A stretch of DNA of 64,000 nt from Castanea sativa (taxonomy: Eukaryota > Streptophyta > Magnoliopsida > Fagales > Fagaceae), in NCBI RefSeq assembly GCF_040712315.1, contig NC_134016.1:50426986-50490985 (forward strand), given 5' to 3'. The notes under the pieces are model-generated. The model was not told the DNA's origin. It was given only the letters and a program-made list of their open reading frames with translations, and searched no databases. Within the stretch, counting starts at the first letter, position 1. The number at the start of each line of letters is the position of its first letter. Positions 10,871 through 23,063 of the stretch are shown here, piece by piece. The position numbers were made by a program, and so were the translations under genes.

Positions 10871-12525
10871 ACATAAGTTACTAATTCAATTTGAAAAGGG
10901 ATATCTTTTGTGTTCAAACCGGAAAGGGATAGTCATGTGTGTACAGTAACACACTTTTTTGAGAAACAAACACTCACAAGAGAGAAGGAATAGTAACACA
11001 TACTTGAGAATTAATTAAGGAAGCTACGTATATATACTTTTCTATATGCAACAGATAAATATATTATTTCTTTCTAGAAGTCCTATACTTTAATTTAGCA
11101 ATGTTTGATTTTAATAACATATATTTTGCACAATTTTTTATTCATAATTAATGTTGTAACGTGGACTAGCAGAAGTGAATTCATACTGTAATAAGCTCCA
11201 TTCAACTATTCAAGTCAAGGTCCAGCAAACTCATTCTGACTTGTTGTGCAAGCAAAGTATTCTACTTGTACAACAAATCTTGTAACCACGGTTTGGTGTA
11301 TAGTCTGTCTAAAATTTGTTCTCTTAAAAATACCTCACATTGGGTTTATTATAATTAAATATTTAGTATAGTGAAAATGGATAACTAAGGGTAATTCATT
11401 AGGCCGAACCACTTAATCATCTCTCTTTTTCTCTCTTATTATAACATGATATCAAAGTTACGACTCTAATATTTAAGTGTGTTCTAAGAGAAGTCTTTGT
11501 CTTACTCGGCATTCCACCACTATCATCATCTTCCTCGACCTAACACTACTGTTATTAAAACTCTTATTGCCGCAAGAAGTTTATGTTGTGGTCCAGCCAT
11601 CACCAAAAAAGCCACACAACCGTAAGATCAACACCTTCCTTGGATTTTTTATATAAAAAAAATTGTTTAATTAAATATATAAATATTAATTCATTAAATT
11701 ATTTTTTAATGTTATAAATGCAAAACTATGTTGTGATAAGAAACTTAACGAAGTTTTTTTAACGGTAACGGAGAGAAAGATGAAATGAACTCATTGTGAA
11801 AGTTAATAAACTAAAATGAAAATTTTTAAACCTAACGGACAAAAATGATAATTCATCAAAGTTTTATGATGTAAATTGTATTTTTGCCAAATTAATTTGA
11901 GGTATCTCATTCAGTTATTGTTGCACAAGAGATTTCGGACGTTATGCTTGAACATCGTTTAATCTTAAGAGATAAGTTTGATACTTACTATTTGTGTCTA
12001 AGTTAAAGGAAGAATGGAACCACATTTATATTTACGCTTGTCAGAAAGGGAAATTGTAGTTTTATAGTTCTTGTTGCGTATACACAATGTCCACACTTCC
12101 ACACCAAGTGTCTCATTTTTTTTTTTTAATGAATTTCACATTTAACTCATTACAATATATGATGTGTATAGACCATTTACAAAGTGAGTGTGAGAAAATT
12201 AAACGTAGTGTTACCACTGAAATAACATTCTCCATTCAATAGGGGTAAAAATTACCAGAGAGTAGGTGTTGCTTGACCTAAAGCCTCATGCATATTGACT
12301 TGGGGTGCAGTGGGAAGATGTAACAATTTGCAATTTGTACATGTAGATGTGACTTGTGAGTAATAAATCTAAAATCCTAAGTCAAGGAAAAAAAAAAGAA
12401 AAAAAAAGAAATGAGAATAATGAGCTCGTATCAAAGCTTTGATTCCCACATCAAGTACTAATACAGAGTCCAGACGTGTCAATTTGTTTAGTACAACTCT
12501 ATATGGAAAACTTGATCAAACCCTC
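10871..12525. other. Spacer homologous to 17.2-19.5 kb and 27.0-27.8 kb
   Basis: Long collinear similarity (for example AGCAAAGTATTCTACTTGTA, CTAATATTTAAGTGTGTTC, GTTTTATGATGTAAATTG, GCCTCATGCATATTGACTT) shows this is a copy of the DNA upstream of copies B and C. It has no gene. It lacks two MITEs that are present in the 18.3 and 18.7 kb counterparts. Confidence 0.6.
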
Positions 12526-12680
12526 CTCGGTCCTCAATCAGAGCCGTATTTCTTTTACTTTTCCCGGGTCAAGGTTGAAATAGTTTAACTTTACAATTCT
12601 GAGACATTAATTTCTAGGTAATGACCCAATATCTGCAACAACCAGTAATGGCTTATGGGGGGTGGTATGTTATTGGAAAG
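12526..12680 (-). promoter_or_regulatory. Older orphan upstream region
   Basis: TTTTACTTTTCCCGGGTCAAGGTTGAAATAGTTTAAC followed by GGTAATGACCC resembles the W-box part of the family promoter (CCATTACCGGGTCAAAGTTG ... GGTAATGAC). No TATA block or exon is attached. Near-identical segments lie at 19.58 kb and 27.81 kb, so the remnant predates those duplications. Confidence 0.45.
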
Positions 12681-13045
12681 CAACCTTAATCAGTTCTCAC
12701 TTCTCGATATTTATTGGAATCCATATGCTTCTTTCTTTTGTCACTTGAAATAGAGAAATCAAGTGTGATATATATGTGCTTTCCTCCAAATAGAAACTAG
12801 CTAGCTAGTTGAACAAAACTAATGTTTGGTTAATCAAAATGAAATTATGATATGCTTTCTCAGCTGTGCAAGTTGTATTGATCATAGAGGATTAGCCAAC
12901 TTAGGCATATTAAACCCAACTTAGATCTACTGAATTACAAGTAAAGTGCATTTTGTCAAAGAATTAGCCAATTACATAAAATATGATCCTAACAACATGC
13001 TACAATAAGGTAGAACAAACATATGTGTGTGTATATATATATGTG
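12681..13045. other. Spacer repeated at 19.69-19.95 kb and 27.91-28.19 kb
   Basis: GGCTTATGGGGGGTGGTA, GAAATAGAGAAATCAAGTGTGAT and GCTTTCTCAGCTGTGCAA recur in the other two blocks. Nothing coding is conserved between the three copies, so this is treated as duplicated spacer. Confidence 0.55.
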
Positions 13046-13049
13046 TTCA

Positions 13050-13380
13050 TAAACTACGTATTTAGTCCATATCTTTTACACCATATTTCAATTTGGTTAT
13101 TAATATTTCAATTGTGTCAATTTGGTCCTTAATCTTTCAATGTCGTGTCAATTTAGTCACTGCTGTTATCTTTTGAATAGAAATTGTTGACGTGGCAAAT
13201 AGAAAAAAAAAAAAAAATTTATTACCACATCAATAGAACCTAAAATTTTACTTTGACCATTAGTCACGTCATCAATTTTCATTTAAGAGATTATGGTAGG
13301 GACACTATAAATTGACACGACGTTAAAAGATTAGAGACCAAATTAAAATATGGTGTAAAAGATAAAAATCGAATATATAC
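13050..13380. mobile_element. Foldback MITE
   Basis: The left arm (TCCATATCTTTTACACCATATTTCAATTTGG) and the right arm (CCAAATTAAAATATGGTGTAAAAGAT) are inverted copies, as are the inner parts AATTTAGTCACTG / GACACTATAAATT and GACGTGGCAAA / TTTGCC-like phrases. No ORF. A half element of the same family lies at 10440-10680. Confidence 0.65.
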
Positions 13381-15261
13381 TTTACCTTATATATTTTTTC
13401 AAAACAAAGCTTTGTGTGCTAATTAGGGCATATGTCAGCTGAATTTCAAGGGCTAATACGTAGTTTCAGTTTGCTGGTCAGTGTTAGTTGTGGTTAAGGG
13501 TTTGCTCATTGTTTTGTTTTATAGGTTTTGTTTTGTCCCTTCGTTTCTAGTTCTTTTGTGTACGTTTGGCCAATAGCAGCTTGTTCTGGTGCTGCTGGCA
13601 TGTGTTTGCAACTTGTTGCTGAGGTTTAATTATTGTATTTTGGTTCTTTATTTTAATGATTATGTTTAATTCATTTAAAAAAGAAGATAAGGAAAATGCA
13701 TATTTTAAGAACTTCACAAACCCAAAAAAAGGGAAACAAAAGCATTGATGTAGTTTTATATATCGCCATATATACATCTAAACCAATATAAAGGGGAAAA
13801 AAACTTTCCATCTTAATTAATCTAGATTGTTAACTGATGAATTCAGATTGATTTATTATTATTATTATTATTATGGGTAATTTACACACCCCACCTAAGT
13901 TTGGATCACGTGATCGTACCCTCTACCTAGGATTTCTAAGAGAAAGAAGAGCTAATTAATCTGAATCTCAATAGGGTTTATTGGAGTAAAAGAAAAAAAA
14001 AAATCCATTTGCTTTCATATGCAAAGAAGATTCATGGCTCTTTTGCTAAAATAATTAAATGCAGGGGTGTGCATTTAAACCATCAACTTTGTTGAGTTTA
14101 TAGGACCAGGTTGGCAAACAATGTTCAGATGTAATCAATTTATAGAAATCTTAGTGCGTCTTGGAGATTAGTTGGTACTGAAGTTATAGCTCTTGCCACA
14201 GACGTATTGTTGTGATAAAAACCTTTAAAATGTTCTTAAAGTTGGCCAAAGGTTCTGCTCTCATGATCACGGGTGCATTATCCATGGAAGCAGTCCATAT
14301 AGTTGAAAAGTTCGGAGATATTCTAGTTCAGTAAAAGGCTTTTGCCATAAGTTTTCTATAGCTCGTAGAGTCTAGGCAAATGTTTTTCCCCCAAATGTAA
14401 AACTTCTGTCACTATAGTGGATTTACTTCATTGGGGAAGGTTTCCCCGTGGGCCCGTAGTGATTTTTTCCTTTGGAATAGTTTTTCCATTGGTTTTCCCT
14501 TCAACACCATATCACCATCTCCATTATATTTGATTTCATGTGATTGACACCATATATTATATGTCTTTCCATAATTTAATTGTGTTACTTCTGAACTGAA
14601 TTTCGGCATAGTTGGACTAATATAAAAGCTTAGCCAAATTCACTAGGTAATCCATCAACTAGGGTCTAAAAACCCAATAAGCTTGACGAAATTGACCCAA
14701 CCTAGTTCCCCATGTTGGTTTTTCGTGGGTTGGATTAGTTTAAAATTTGATTTCAAGCCCGTTTGGGTTATTGGTGTTTTCAACTGATCAAACCTAACTT
14801 AATCCATCATATATAGAAGACTATTTTATTACCCTTAATTATTTTAATTTTTTTAGTTTGATTAATTTTGGAATTTTGATAACTAGTTTTGATGAATTTG
14901 AAAATTTGGAATATGATTTATGCATATTATATGAATTGTAATAATTTATTAAAAACATTTCTTAAATAGTTAATGAAAATCTATTTACAAGGCACATAAA
15001 ACATGTATTCACAATCCACCAATCTACACATATGATGGGATAGGATATGTTAAAATTTATCAATACAACAAGGTCAGTTTGGGTTGAAAAAGACCCTTCA
15101 ATCCAATCCATATACACACCCTGAAATGACATTTACATTAAGTAAGTTTTATTTATTCTAGTTTTGGGCTCATGTTTTTTTTGTTGTTGTTGAATTGGTA
15201 TATATTGGCCTCATAGATGACATTAAGAGTGTCTGACACATGAAATAACAGGGAACACCTG
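13381..15261. other. Spacer; right half homologous to 25.4-25.98 kb
   Basis: 14640-15240 (CTTGACGAAATTGACCCAACC, CAAACCTAACTTAATCCATCATATATAGAAG, AAATGACATTTACATTAA) is repeated downstream of copy C. 13381-14630 is AT-rich with short unsupported ORFs at 13547-13777 and 14412-14609 on the minus strand. Confidence 0.5.
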
Positions 15262-16150
15262 TTACGGATTTGGCCCTGAAGGTCCTGTAGGAGATGGTGG
15301 TGGTGGTTCAGAGGGCCGTCTCCTTGTTAGTCTCGGTGGTGGTGGTTGCTCCGCTATTGGTGGTGGCTGCTCCTCTAGTTTTGCAAAGTTGAAAGGTTGG
15401 CCTTTCCTATGTTTTGCAGTGACAGCTCCATATATATTTTTCCCATCTCTTGTAAAAGTTAACTTCTCCGTCTTTTCACCTGAGCATTGCATTGATGTAA
15501 TTACCACAACATATTAAGAAAAAAAAAACAAAAGAAAAAGAAAAGGCAAATGGTTTTAAAAGGTCATAAATGCAGTGCAACCGGAAGTAGAAATGATTTG
15601 AAGGTAGTCTCGGAGCCAAATGAATGCTTGGGGGGCCCTTGGCCCCTCCAAAATTATTATTTTACCAATATAGTTATATTTTATAAATATTTAAAGGTTA
15701 TATGAAAAAAAGAAGAGGAAGGAGTTGGGCCCCAAAACAAAGCATTAATCAACTAATCTAGTAATCATTCTAAAAAAAAAAATGAGAGTTTAGAGTTTAT
15801 ATACAATTGCAATAGAATGAAATAATTAGGTAGTAAGTTTTGTAAGTAAATAGTGGAACCCTCAATTTTTAGCTAAATTTCAAATTTTATTAATGCGTTC
15901 AAATCATTCAACACTGATAATATCTGCAATTTGGTTGAAATTTTATATCCTCAAGATTTCATCAAGAAAAAAAAAAGCTCATATGAGACTTTGATTATAA
16001 TATTATGATTTTGATTTGTCAAACATGGATGAAGTTTTGCAAACAATTTATATATCAAAAAGGAAATTATGAATAATTTTGCTATAAAAATAATAACCGA
16101 TGAAGTTTATTAAGTGAAGTATTATTGTTGAGCATGACCTTGATGGAAGA

Positions 16151-16203
<53 letters not shown>

Positions 16204-17009
16204 GTTCTATATATTTTGATGTTGTATACCCAATTATGCAATGTTTGTAAACTTATTAGAGTTTAAGAAGATTATAGATTTCTCTTAAAAAGAAGATCTT
16301 GTGTGTAGGTGTATGTATATACATATTAAAGTTGATAATTTTGTGTATATGTAAATAACTTACTTTAGAATAAAAAAAATTTAAAATTTATATTTTCATA
16401 CACATAAATATAATATGCGGATTTTTTTAGGGTAATGTATATTTGTGATTTGAGTATATCTTGACACAATAGTTTGGCTCCTCTAACTCAAACTTTTTGG
16501 CTTTACCACTGTTTGAAGGTTTTGAAGGTAAAGCAAACAATATATTTTTGGTTGCAAAGGCTTTTCCACCCAATTGCCAAGTATCAACTTATAGTGGAGG
16601 TGAAACTAAAAAATCTAGAAGGGGAGTTCAAACCTTAACAGATATTGATGGAGTGGTGTCGCTAAAAGTGTTTGATTCATTATATGTTACTATTGATTGG
16701 ATCGTTAGGAAACAAATTAGTCCATGTCCATTTTCAGGCCTGAGGCTTCAAAGTTAATCTGAATCAGTCACATTAAGTACCCACACAGGAATACCGGGAG
16801 AACATGCTATACTCTCTCTCTCAGAGTACACACAGAAATAAACAACATAAATGTAAAGCTACAGCCTCTAGATATATACATGTCAATTACAATGTAAAAT
16901 TAGAGAAAAGGGTGATACTCTTACCGGTGACAAACAAGCTCCATGCAAGAAATAGGGTCGAAAGTATAAGAAAACTGAGGAGGCGTCTCTTTATCAACTC
17001 AAACGCCAT
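15262..17009 (-). CDS. Copy B: secreted proline-rich peptide precursor, 100 aa, two exons
   Basis: Exon 1 16925-17009, exon 2 15262-15479; donor CACCG|GTAAGAG, acceptor TGCTCAG|GTGAAAAG, phase 1. The signal peptide begins MAFELIKRRLLSFLILS and ends AWSLFVT. The propeptide has EKTEKLTFTRDGKNIY, then KHRKGQPFNFAKLEEQ, then PPP-rich repeats, a strong basic cluster RLTRRR and the C-terminal tail PSEPPPPSPTGPSGPNP before TAA. The final PSGPNP equals the central core of many CLE peptides but lacks the LHN end. The basic cluster is a plausible subtilase-type processing site (inference). Copy C is its close paralogue. The intron carries a 914-bp insertion that copy C lacks. I do not recognise a named family. 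Confidence 0.77.
15597..16530. mobile_element. 914-bp insertion in intron of copy B with 10-bp target duplication
   Basis: TTTGAAGGTA occurs at 15597-15606 and 16521-16530, bracketing 15607-16520. The intron of paralogue C runs straight through this point (GAAATGATTTGGCAGTAAAG at about 26342). The insert starts GTCTCGGAGCCAAATG, has GGGGGGCCCTTGGCCCCTCC near its left end and TTTGGCTCCTCTAACTC near its right end, and contains an AT microsatellite at 16154-16200. No transposase ORF. Possibly a MULE-type non-autonomous element. Confidence 0.65.
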
Positions 17010-17135
17010 GTTTCCTTGTAGAAAAGATGCATGAATATCACAATATATAGGGAGCTATATGTTCCTAGCTCTGTGTTCCTGCAATTTCATACCAACATCT
17101 TTAGTCCTTTTCCATTACCGGGTCAAAGTTGACAA
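17010..17135 (-). promoter_or_regulatory. Core promoter and W-boxes of copy B
   Basis: The minus strand reads CTATATATTGTGATATTCATGCATC just upstream of the ATG (TATA at 17043-17049). TTTGACCCGG lies about 112 nt upstream (17121-17126), with a second TTGAC core on the opposite strand (17128-17133). Copy C has the same arrangement. Confidence 0.6.
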
Positions 17136-18296
17136 ATTTGCCATTTACATCTTTAGACCTTTTCCATTACCTAATGACCATGACTTGGAAAAATCCTCCA
17201 ACGAAATGTACAGTAACACATTCTTCAGAATTAAGGAAGCTACCTATCTATACTTTTCTATATGCAACGAATAAATATATACCTTCTTTCTAGAAGTCCT
17301 ATGTTTTAATTAGTTTAGCGATTTTTTATTTTAATTACAGTTATTTTGCACAATTTTTCATTCATATGACGTTGTAATGAATGTGGACTAGGGGAAGCGC
17401 ATTCATACTGTAATAAACTCTATCCAAGTCAAGGTCGACGCCCATTTTGATTTGTTGTGCAAGCAAAGTATTCTACTTGTAAAAATAGGCTATTAAGGTA
17501 AGTCATTAGACCGAACCACCATAATCAAGCCTCCCTTTCTCAGGTCTAGGGGCACATGGCGGCGCATGAGCCACTGTTAGAAAGATCTTCCTCCATTCTA
17601 GCTACTCAATAGAGAAATAATCGTGTCAATCAAAGCTTCCAAACATCCGTATGTGCCATTAGAACCTTCTTTCAGAGATCCTACACACTTCAAATGCCGC
17701 CACATACTATTGGGCCTCTTCAGGAATCGGCAACATATTTCATCCACCCCGTGCATGATACACATCTCACAGGCCTACCATATGAATTTGTGGCCACGTG
17801 TCAATACTGAGACATGACAGTTTAGCCCTAGGACTACAATAGTAGTAGACATTAGCTAGACGTGCATGTCACCTTTGCTCTACCATATCATAACCTTGTG
17901 TAACACATCAGCCTACCTGCTGCCACATTAATCGCACATATCATTGGGTTTTTATTTTTATTTTTATTTTTAAATTTGTTTAATTAAATATATAATAAAT
18001 ATTAATTCATTAAATAATTTTTTTAATGTTATAAATGCAAAACTATGTTGTTATAAGAAAGTTGACGAAGTTTTTTTAACGGCAATCGAGAGAAAGATTA
18101 AATAAACTTATTGTGTGAAAGTTAATGAACTAATATGATAATTTATCAAAGTTTTATGTGTAAATTGTATTTTTGCCAATTTAATTTGAAGTATCTCATT
18201 GAGTACTTGCCCAAGAGATATTGTTTAATCTTAATTAGGAGATAAGTTTGATGCTTACTATTTATGTCTAAGTTAAAGTAAGAACTGAACCACATA
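17136..18296. other. Upstream spacer of copy B, no gene seen
   Basis: Collinear with 10.9-12.0 kb and 26.9-27.6 kb. 17530-17940 is less AT-rich and lacks an obvious counterpart; its short plus-strand ORF (17623-17817) has no recognisable similarity. Confidence 0.45.
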
Positions 18297-18449
18297 AGGG
18301 TACGTTTGGTAGTAGTATTTAAGTATTATTGTTCAGTTTTAAGTGTTGTGGAAATACGTGTTTAAGTATTTTAGAAATACGTGTCAAAAGTGTCATTGTT
18401 ATTTAAACACTGAAAACTGTTGTTTAAACAATAATGCCAAACACCCCCT
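18297..18449. mobile_element. 153-bp MITE with AGGGTACGTTTGG termini
   Basis: Ends AGGGTACGTTTGGTAG and ATGCCAAACACCCCCT are inverted repeats, flanked by TA on both sides (18295-18296, 18450-18451). The duplicate block at about 12.03 kb has the empty site (GAACCACATTTATATTTACGC), so insertion followed the duplication. Confidence 0.7.
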
Positions 18450-18690
18450 TATGCTCGCCAAAAATGGAAATTGTTGTTTCACGTTTCACGTTTCTCGATG
18501 TATACATAATGTCCATACTTTCACACCAAATGTTTTGTTTTTCTTTTTTAAGAATTTCAATAACTGATTTATACAGACAATTTACTAAGTGATTGTGAGA
18601 CAATGAAACATACCATTACCATTGAAATGACATTGATTCTCCACGCAAGCAGGCTAAAAATTAACAAAGAGGAGGTGTTGCTTGACCTTA

Positions 18691-19270
18691 AGGGTCCGTT
18701 TGGTTGGGATGAAATAGAGAGGATAGAATATAGTGGAGAGAAAATTGATTTTATGGGTGTTTGGTTGGAGAGAAGGGAAAAATGAACAATTAGTGGGGCC
18801 TATGTGTTTTCTCCCTTTATCCACCAAAATTATATCTCTCCAATTTTGAGAAGAAAATAAAGGGGAGATGAATAGTTGCAAGCAATGGCTGAACTACCCC
18901 CTCCTCCTCTTATAACAAGGACCTTTTTTTTTTCCCCAGAATGTGATATTGGTTTTGCTTTTCTTATTTATTTATTTAATTTTTTTGGAATTTAACTAGA
19001 CTTGAAATTTTTTTAGGCATGATTTTTCTTTTTTAATAAATTTGGGTGATTTTTTTTTGTGTGTGTGTGTGTGTGTAGATGTTTGTGACTTTTTTGTTTT
19101 AATTGGGAAAATGAGTAAATTTATATAGACTCATTTTTTTCATTTCTTCACTTTTTCATCCCAACCAAACACAAATGAGAGAAACTAAAATCTCTTTTAT
19201 CATCCCACTTTTCTATCCCTTCCCTATTTTCTATCCTTCAACTTTTCCACCCCTCCAATAAAATAGAACT
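18691..19270. mobile_element. About 580-bp insertion with GGGTCCGTTTGGTTGGGAT end
   Basis: The left end is AGGGTCCGTTTGGTTGGGAT; an inverted match CATCCCAACCAAACAC lies at about 19157 and the right part ends CCCCTCCAATAAAATAGAAC. A TG microsatellite occurs at 19055-19075. The duplicate block at about 12.28 kb reads directly GCTTGACCTAAAGCCTCATG, an empty site. The short ORFs on both strands are not credible genes. Confidence 0.6.
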
Positions 19271-19559
19271 AAGCCTCATGCATATTGACTTGCGGGGCAG
19301 CGGGAAGATGTATATATGAATAATACAAAGTATGCAACAATTTGTAATTTGCAAATGTAGATATGACTTCTTGTGACACTTGTGAGTAATAAATCCTACG
19401 TCAAGGGGAAAAAAAAATGAGAATAATGAATTGATATTAAAGCTTTGAGGTTGAGACCCACATCGAGCACTAGTCCAGAGACGTGTTAATTTGTTGCATT
19501 TCGTTTGAACGACTTGTCTTGATCTTTGCCAGTTTAATATAACTCATGGAAAACTTGAT

Positions 19560-19690
19560 CAAACCCTCCTCAGTCCTCAACCAGAGCTGTATTCCTTTTA
19601 CTTTTTTCGGGTCAAGGTTGGAGTAGTTTAACTATATATTAATTACAATGTTGTGGCATTTCTAGGTAATGACCCAATATACCAACTACC
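19560..19690 (-). promoter_or_regulatory. Older orphan upstream region (second copy)
   Basis: TTTACTTTTTTCGGGTCAAGGTTGGAGTAG and GGTAATGACCC match 12.53-12.67 kb and 27.79-27.90 kb. A W-box-like core is kept but no exon follows. Confidence 0.45.
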
Positions 19691-21835
19691 AGTTATTGCT
19701 TATGGGGGGTGGTACGTTATTGGAAGCAACCTTCAGTTTTCACTTCCCGTGGAATCCATATCCTTCTTTCTTTTTTCACTTGAAATAGAGAAATCAAAGT
19801 GTGATATGTGCTTTCCTCCAAAGAGAAACTAGCTAGTTAAACAGAACTAATGTTTGGTTAATCAAAATGAAAAATTGTTATTTATATAAGAGTGTGACGT
19901 GCTTTCTCACCTGTGCAACTTGCATTGATCATAGAGGATTATGTATATTAACTGTGATAGATTTGATCTTTTTAACTGTCGTGGAAGGAAGATTCAACTT
20001 ATTTGGTATGACAAGTTATTAGGAGCATTAGATGTGGCAGGAAATATTTTCCAAGGAGATCAACCAAATTTAACTGGCCTATAGCCCACAAGCCCAAAAC
20101 TGTAATTGACTTTGTGGAGTATTGCACATTTTACATAGATCATAAACAAAGTTAATTGTTGAAAAGTTAGATGTTCTTGATTAGGGAGGTGTTGGAGGAC
20201 AATTTTTGCTTAAAAAAAACAAGGTGTAATCACTGGACTCGACTCACTTAAACTTTATCATACTTAGTGTGAGATCTTTACAAATATTATGTAATACTAC
20301 TCGAACTTACAACAAATAATACATGATACTAGTACTACTTGAATTTACAATTTTCGAACTTGCATGCATGATAGATCATATGTGATATTACTCGAACTTA
20401 CAATTTTTAAACTTGCACCCATGATATTATGATAGGTAACACGATTAACGAGTCATACGGACTATATATCTATCATCATCCCAATCGTCCATCACCAAAA
20501 TTTGTGGACCCTATTCATTAAACCTTGATAGATGTTAATGTGGAGACTAGTGTCGAGCTTTAATAAAATTGTTTTTCTTCACTCGTTTCTTGGATCAATC
20601 TTCATGTTTTTAATAATACCACAAGTTATGTTTGAACAACACATTTCTTGATAAATTAAACCCAACTTAGATCTACCCGATTACAAGTAAAGTGCGTTTT
20701 GTCAAAGGAAAAACCAATACATAGAAAATATGACCCTAACATATAATGAGTTCATCATAAAAAGTAACAATTATAAATTGCACACACATATCCATTATAA
20801 TTATTCAATTGAAGTAATGAGAAAAAAAAAAAAAAACTTTGGAGAAATATTGTAGAATAAAATTTGATATAGAATGAGTTTTTCTATTTCTCCTTAATTT
20901 TAAAACAAATACACATCCAAACACCCAAAATCAATCACATTATTTACAAAACCCATAAATCTACAATGTTCGAACTTAACATCAAAATCGCAATTGCCCT
21001 TACCACTTAATATAAAATGCAAACCCCCTTCCTTGGTTGTAATAAACTCTTATGGCTTAGGATCATATGAGATAACAATGTTAGAGTTAAGTAAGTGTCG
21101 TCGAAAGATTGAAAGTAAATAACAACGTTTTTGGTCTGTGTGTAATTGGCATGAGATGACATGAAGGATTATGGGCAAGTATATATAAAAGAGTAGAAGT
21201 GTAAGAGGTGAAAATGGTAAATTAAATTGCAAAGAGTTTTATGTGTATATGTTAGGGATGAAAAGTCCTAAAACATTGAACTAAAGGATAAAAAAAAATT
21301 ATTTTTTAATTAGAAAAGTTTTGAAACTTTAAACCAAATGAAACAAAAAATTAATATTTAATTTAATATTTCTGATTTGACACTTGAAAATTTTTCAATT
21401 TTCTTTGCATAGAATTTGTCACTTGACAAAATTTCATACTTTTCTACACGAGATCTCTGCTTTTATATATATTTGGAGATCCTACAAAATGATACTCATC
21501 TACATTATAAATCTTATGGAGGCACTACAAAAACCGACCTATACCAACGTGTGTTCTAGCATAATGAAAATGTAAAAGGCATTGGTCTTTGAATTCTTTT
21601 CCTGAGGTAAGGAGATTATTTAATTTATCTTATGTGAATAAATTCATAACAATAATGGTAATTTTATGTAGAAGTAATACTGCACTACTTACAATATACC
21701 GCCTTACTTCTTGTAAAATTTGTAATGCTTGTAACGTTGTTTTTACAATAAATAAACTTAATTTTGATATTTGTAGTATATATTCATTCTAATAAATAAG
21801 AGATGTCTAATCCATGACATTACAAGGAACACCTC
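19691..21835. other. Spacer with short direct repeats, no gene
   Basis: At about 20290-20430 the phrases ACTCGAACTTACAA and GAACTTGCA(C/T) recur three to four times, a local degenerate repeat. 21460-21835 resumes the block homologous to 6990-7765. Short ORFs such as 21050-21232 (minus) and 21384-21792 (plus) carry no recognisable domain. Confidence 0.45.
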
Positions 21836-22735
21836 TTATGGGCCTGACCCGAAAGCCCCTTTAAGAAATGACAGCGGTTGTTTAGTAATACGTCTATTCC
21901 TTAGCTTCGGCATTAGTGGGTGCTCCACTAGTGGCGGCTGTGATTCCCCCAGTGGCGGTGGCTGCTCAACTAGTGGTGGTGGCTGCTCAACTAGTTGTGG
22001 CAGTGGTTCAAGTAGTGGGGGTGGCTGCTAGTCTAGTCTCCTATGTTCTTCAGTGACAAACTATTCTTTCCCATCTCTTGCATTAGTTAACTTCTCCATC
22101 TTTTCTCCTAAATATTGCATTCAAGTAACTACCACAACATTCTTCTCAAAAAAAGAAAAGAGTAATTAAACACAATGTATAACCGGAATTAGAATTTTGC
22201 ATTGCCATTCACATTATCCATTTGTTATTTTTGGTTATTAGGCTTTTCCACCAACTTGCCAAGTATGAACTCATGGAGGTGAGACTGATATATACCAAGA
22301 ACGCGAAGTTTAATTCTAACCGAATATTGATAGGGTGTGGTTAAAACTTAAAAGTGTTTGTTTTTTTATTATATATTATGGTTGATTAGATTGTTGGAAA
22401 TATAAAAATCTTCTATACACTTTTTGTATTTCACTTTGTATGTATTCCAACAATGAAAATTTGCCATATATTCTTTTTACTTTCTATATAAAATAACTAA
22501 AGTTTTATATGAAAAAAATCACGCACGTGACAATTGATGGAACATAAAGTAGAATACAAAAATAATATTTGTATTCATTTGAGTACCCACACAAAAAAAA
22601 ACTGGAAGAACATGTTTGATGCTCTCTCTCTTTTGCTTTCTGTTGTTCACACAAACATATACCCAAAGAAATAAGCAACATAAATGTGAAGCTACAGCCT
22701 CGAGATATATACCTTGTCAAATAAAATAAATAACC

Positions 22736-23005
22736 TACGGAGCATTTAGTTTGCTGTAATATACTTTTTTATGTGAGGCACATTACAATGATGCGACATT
22801 AAGATTTTTAGTTTATTTTATTTTTTCTAAAATTACTATAATTTAAAATTACAAAATATATCACATCATTTTTAATCTCATTAAATTCTTAAACAATGTA
22901 ATGTTGTATTATTGTATTGAGATTAGTAAATTACATTAATGTAAAATTGTAATAATATAATATTACGGAGTAATGTAACATTATGGCGAACTAAACGTCC
23001 CCGTA
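22736..23005. mobile_element. TA-flanked MITE that removed the exon 1 donor of A-prime
   Basis: The left end TACGGAGCATTTAGTTTGC and the inverted right end TACGGGGACGTTTAGTTCGC are matching inverted repeats. The interior is AT-rich, with no ORF. It sits exactly where copy A has the signal-peptide end and donor site. Confidence 0.7.
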
Positions 23006-23063
23006 AACATGCTCAATGCAAGATATAAAGTGGTAAGTATAAGAAAACTAATTCGGGGGAAGC

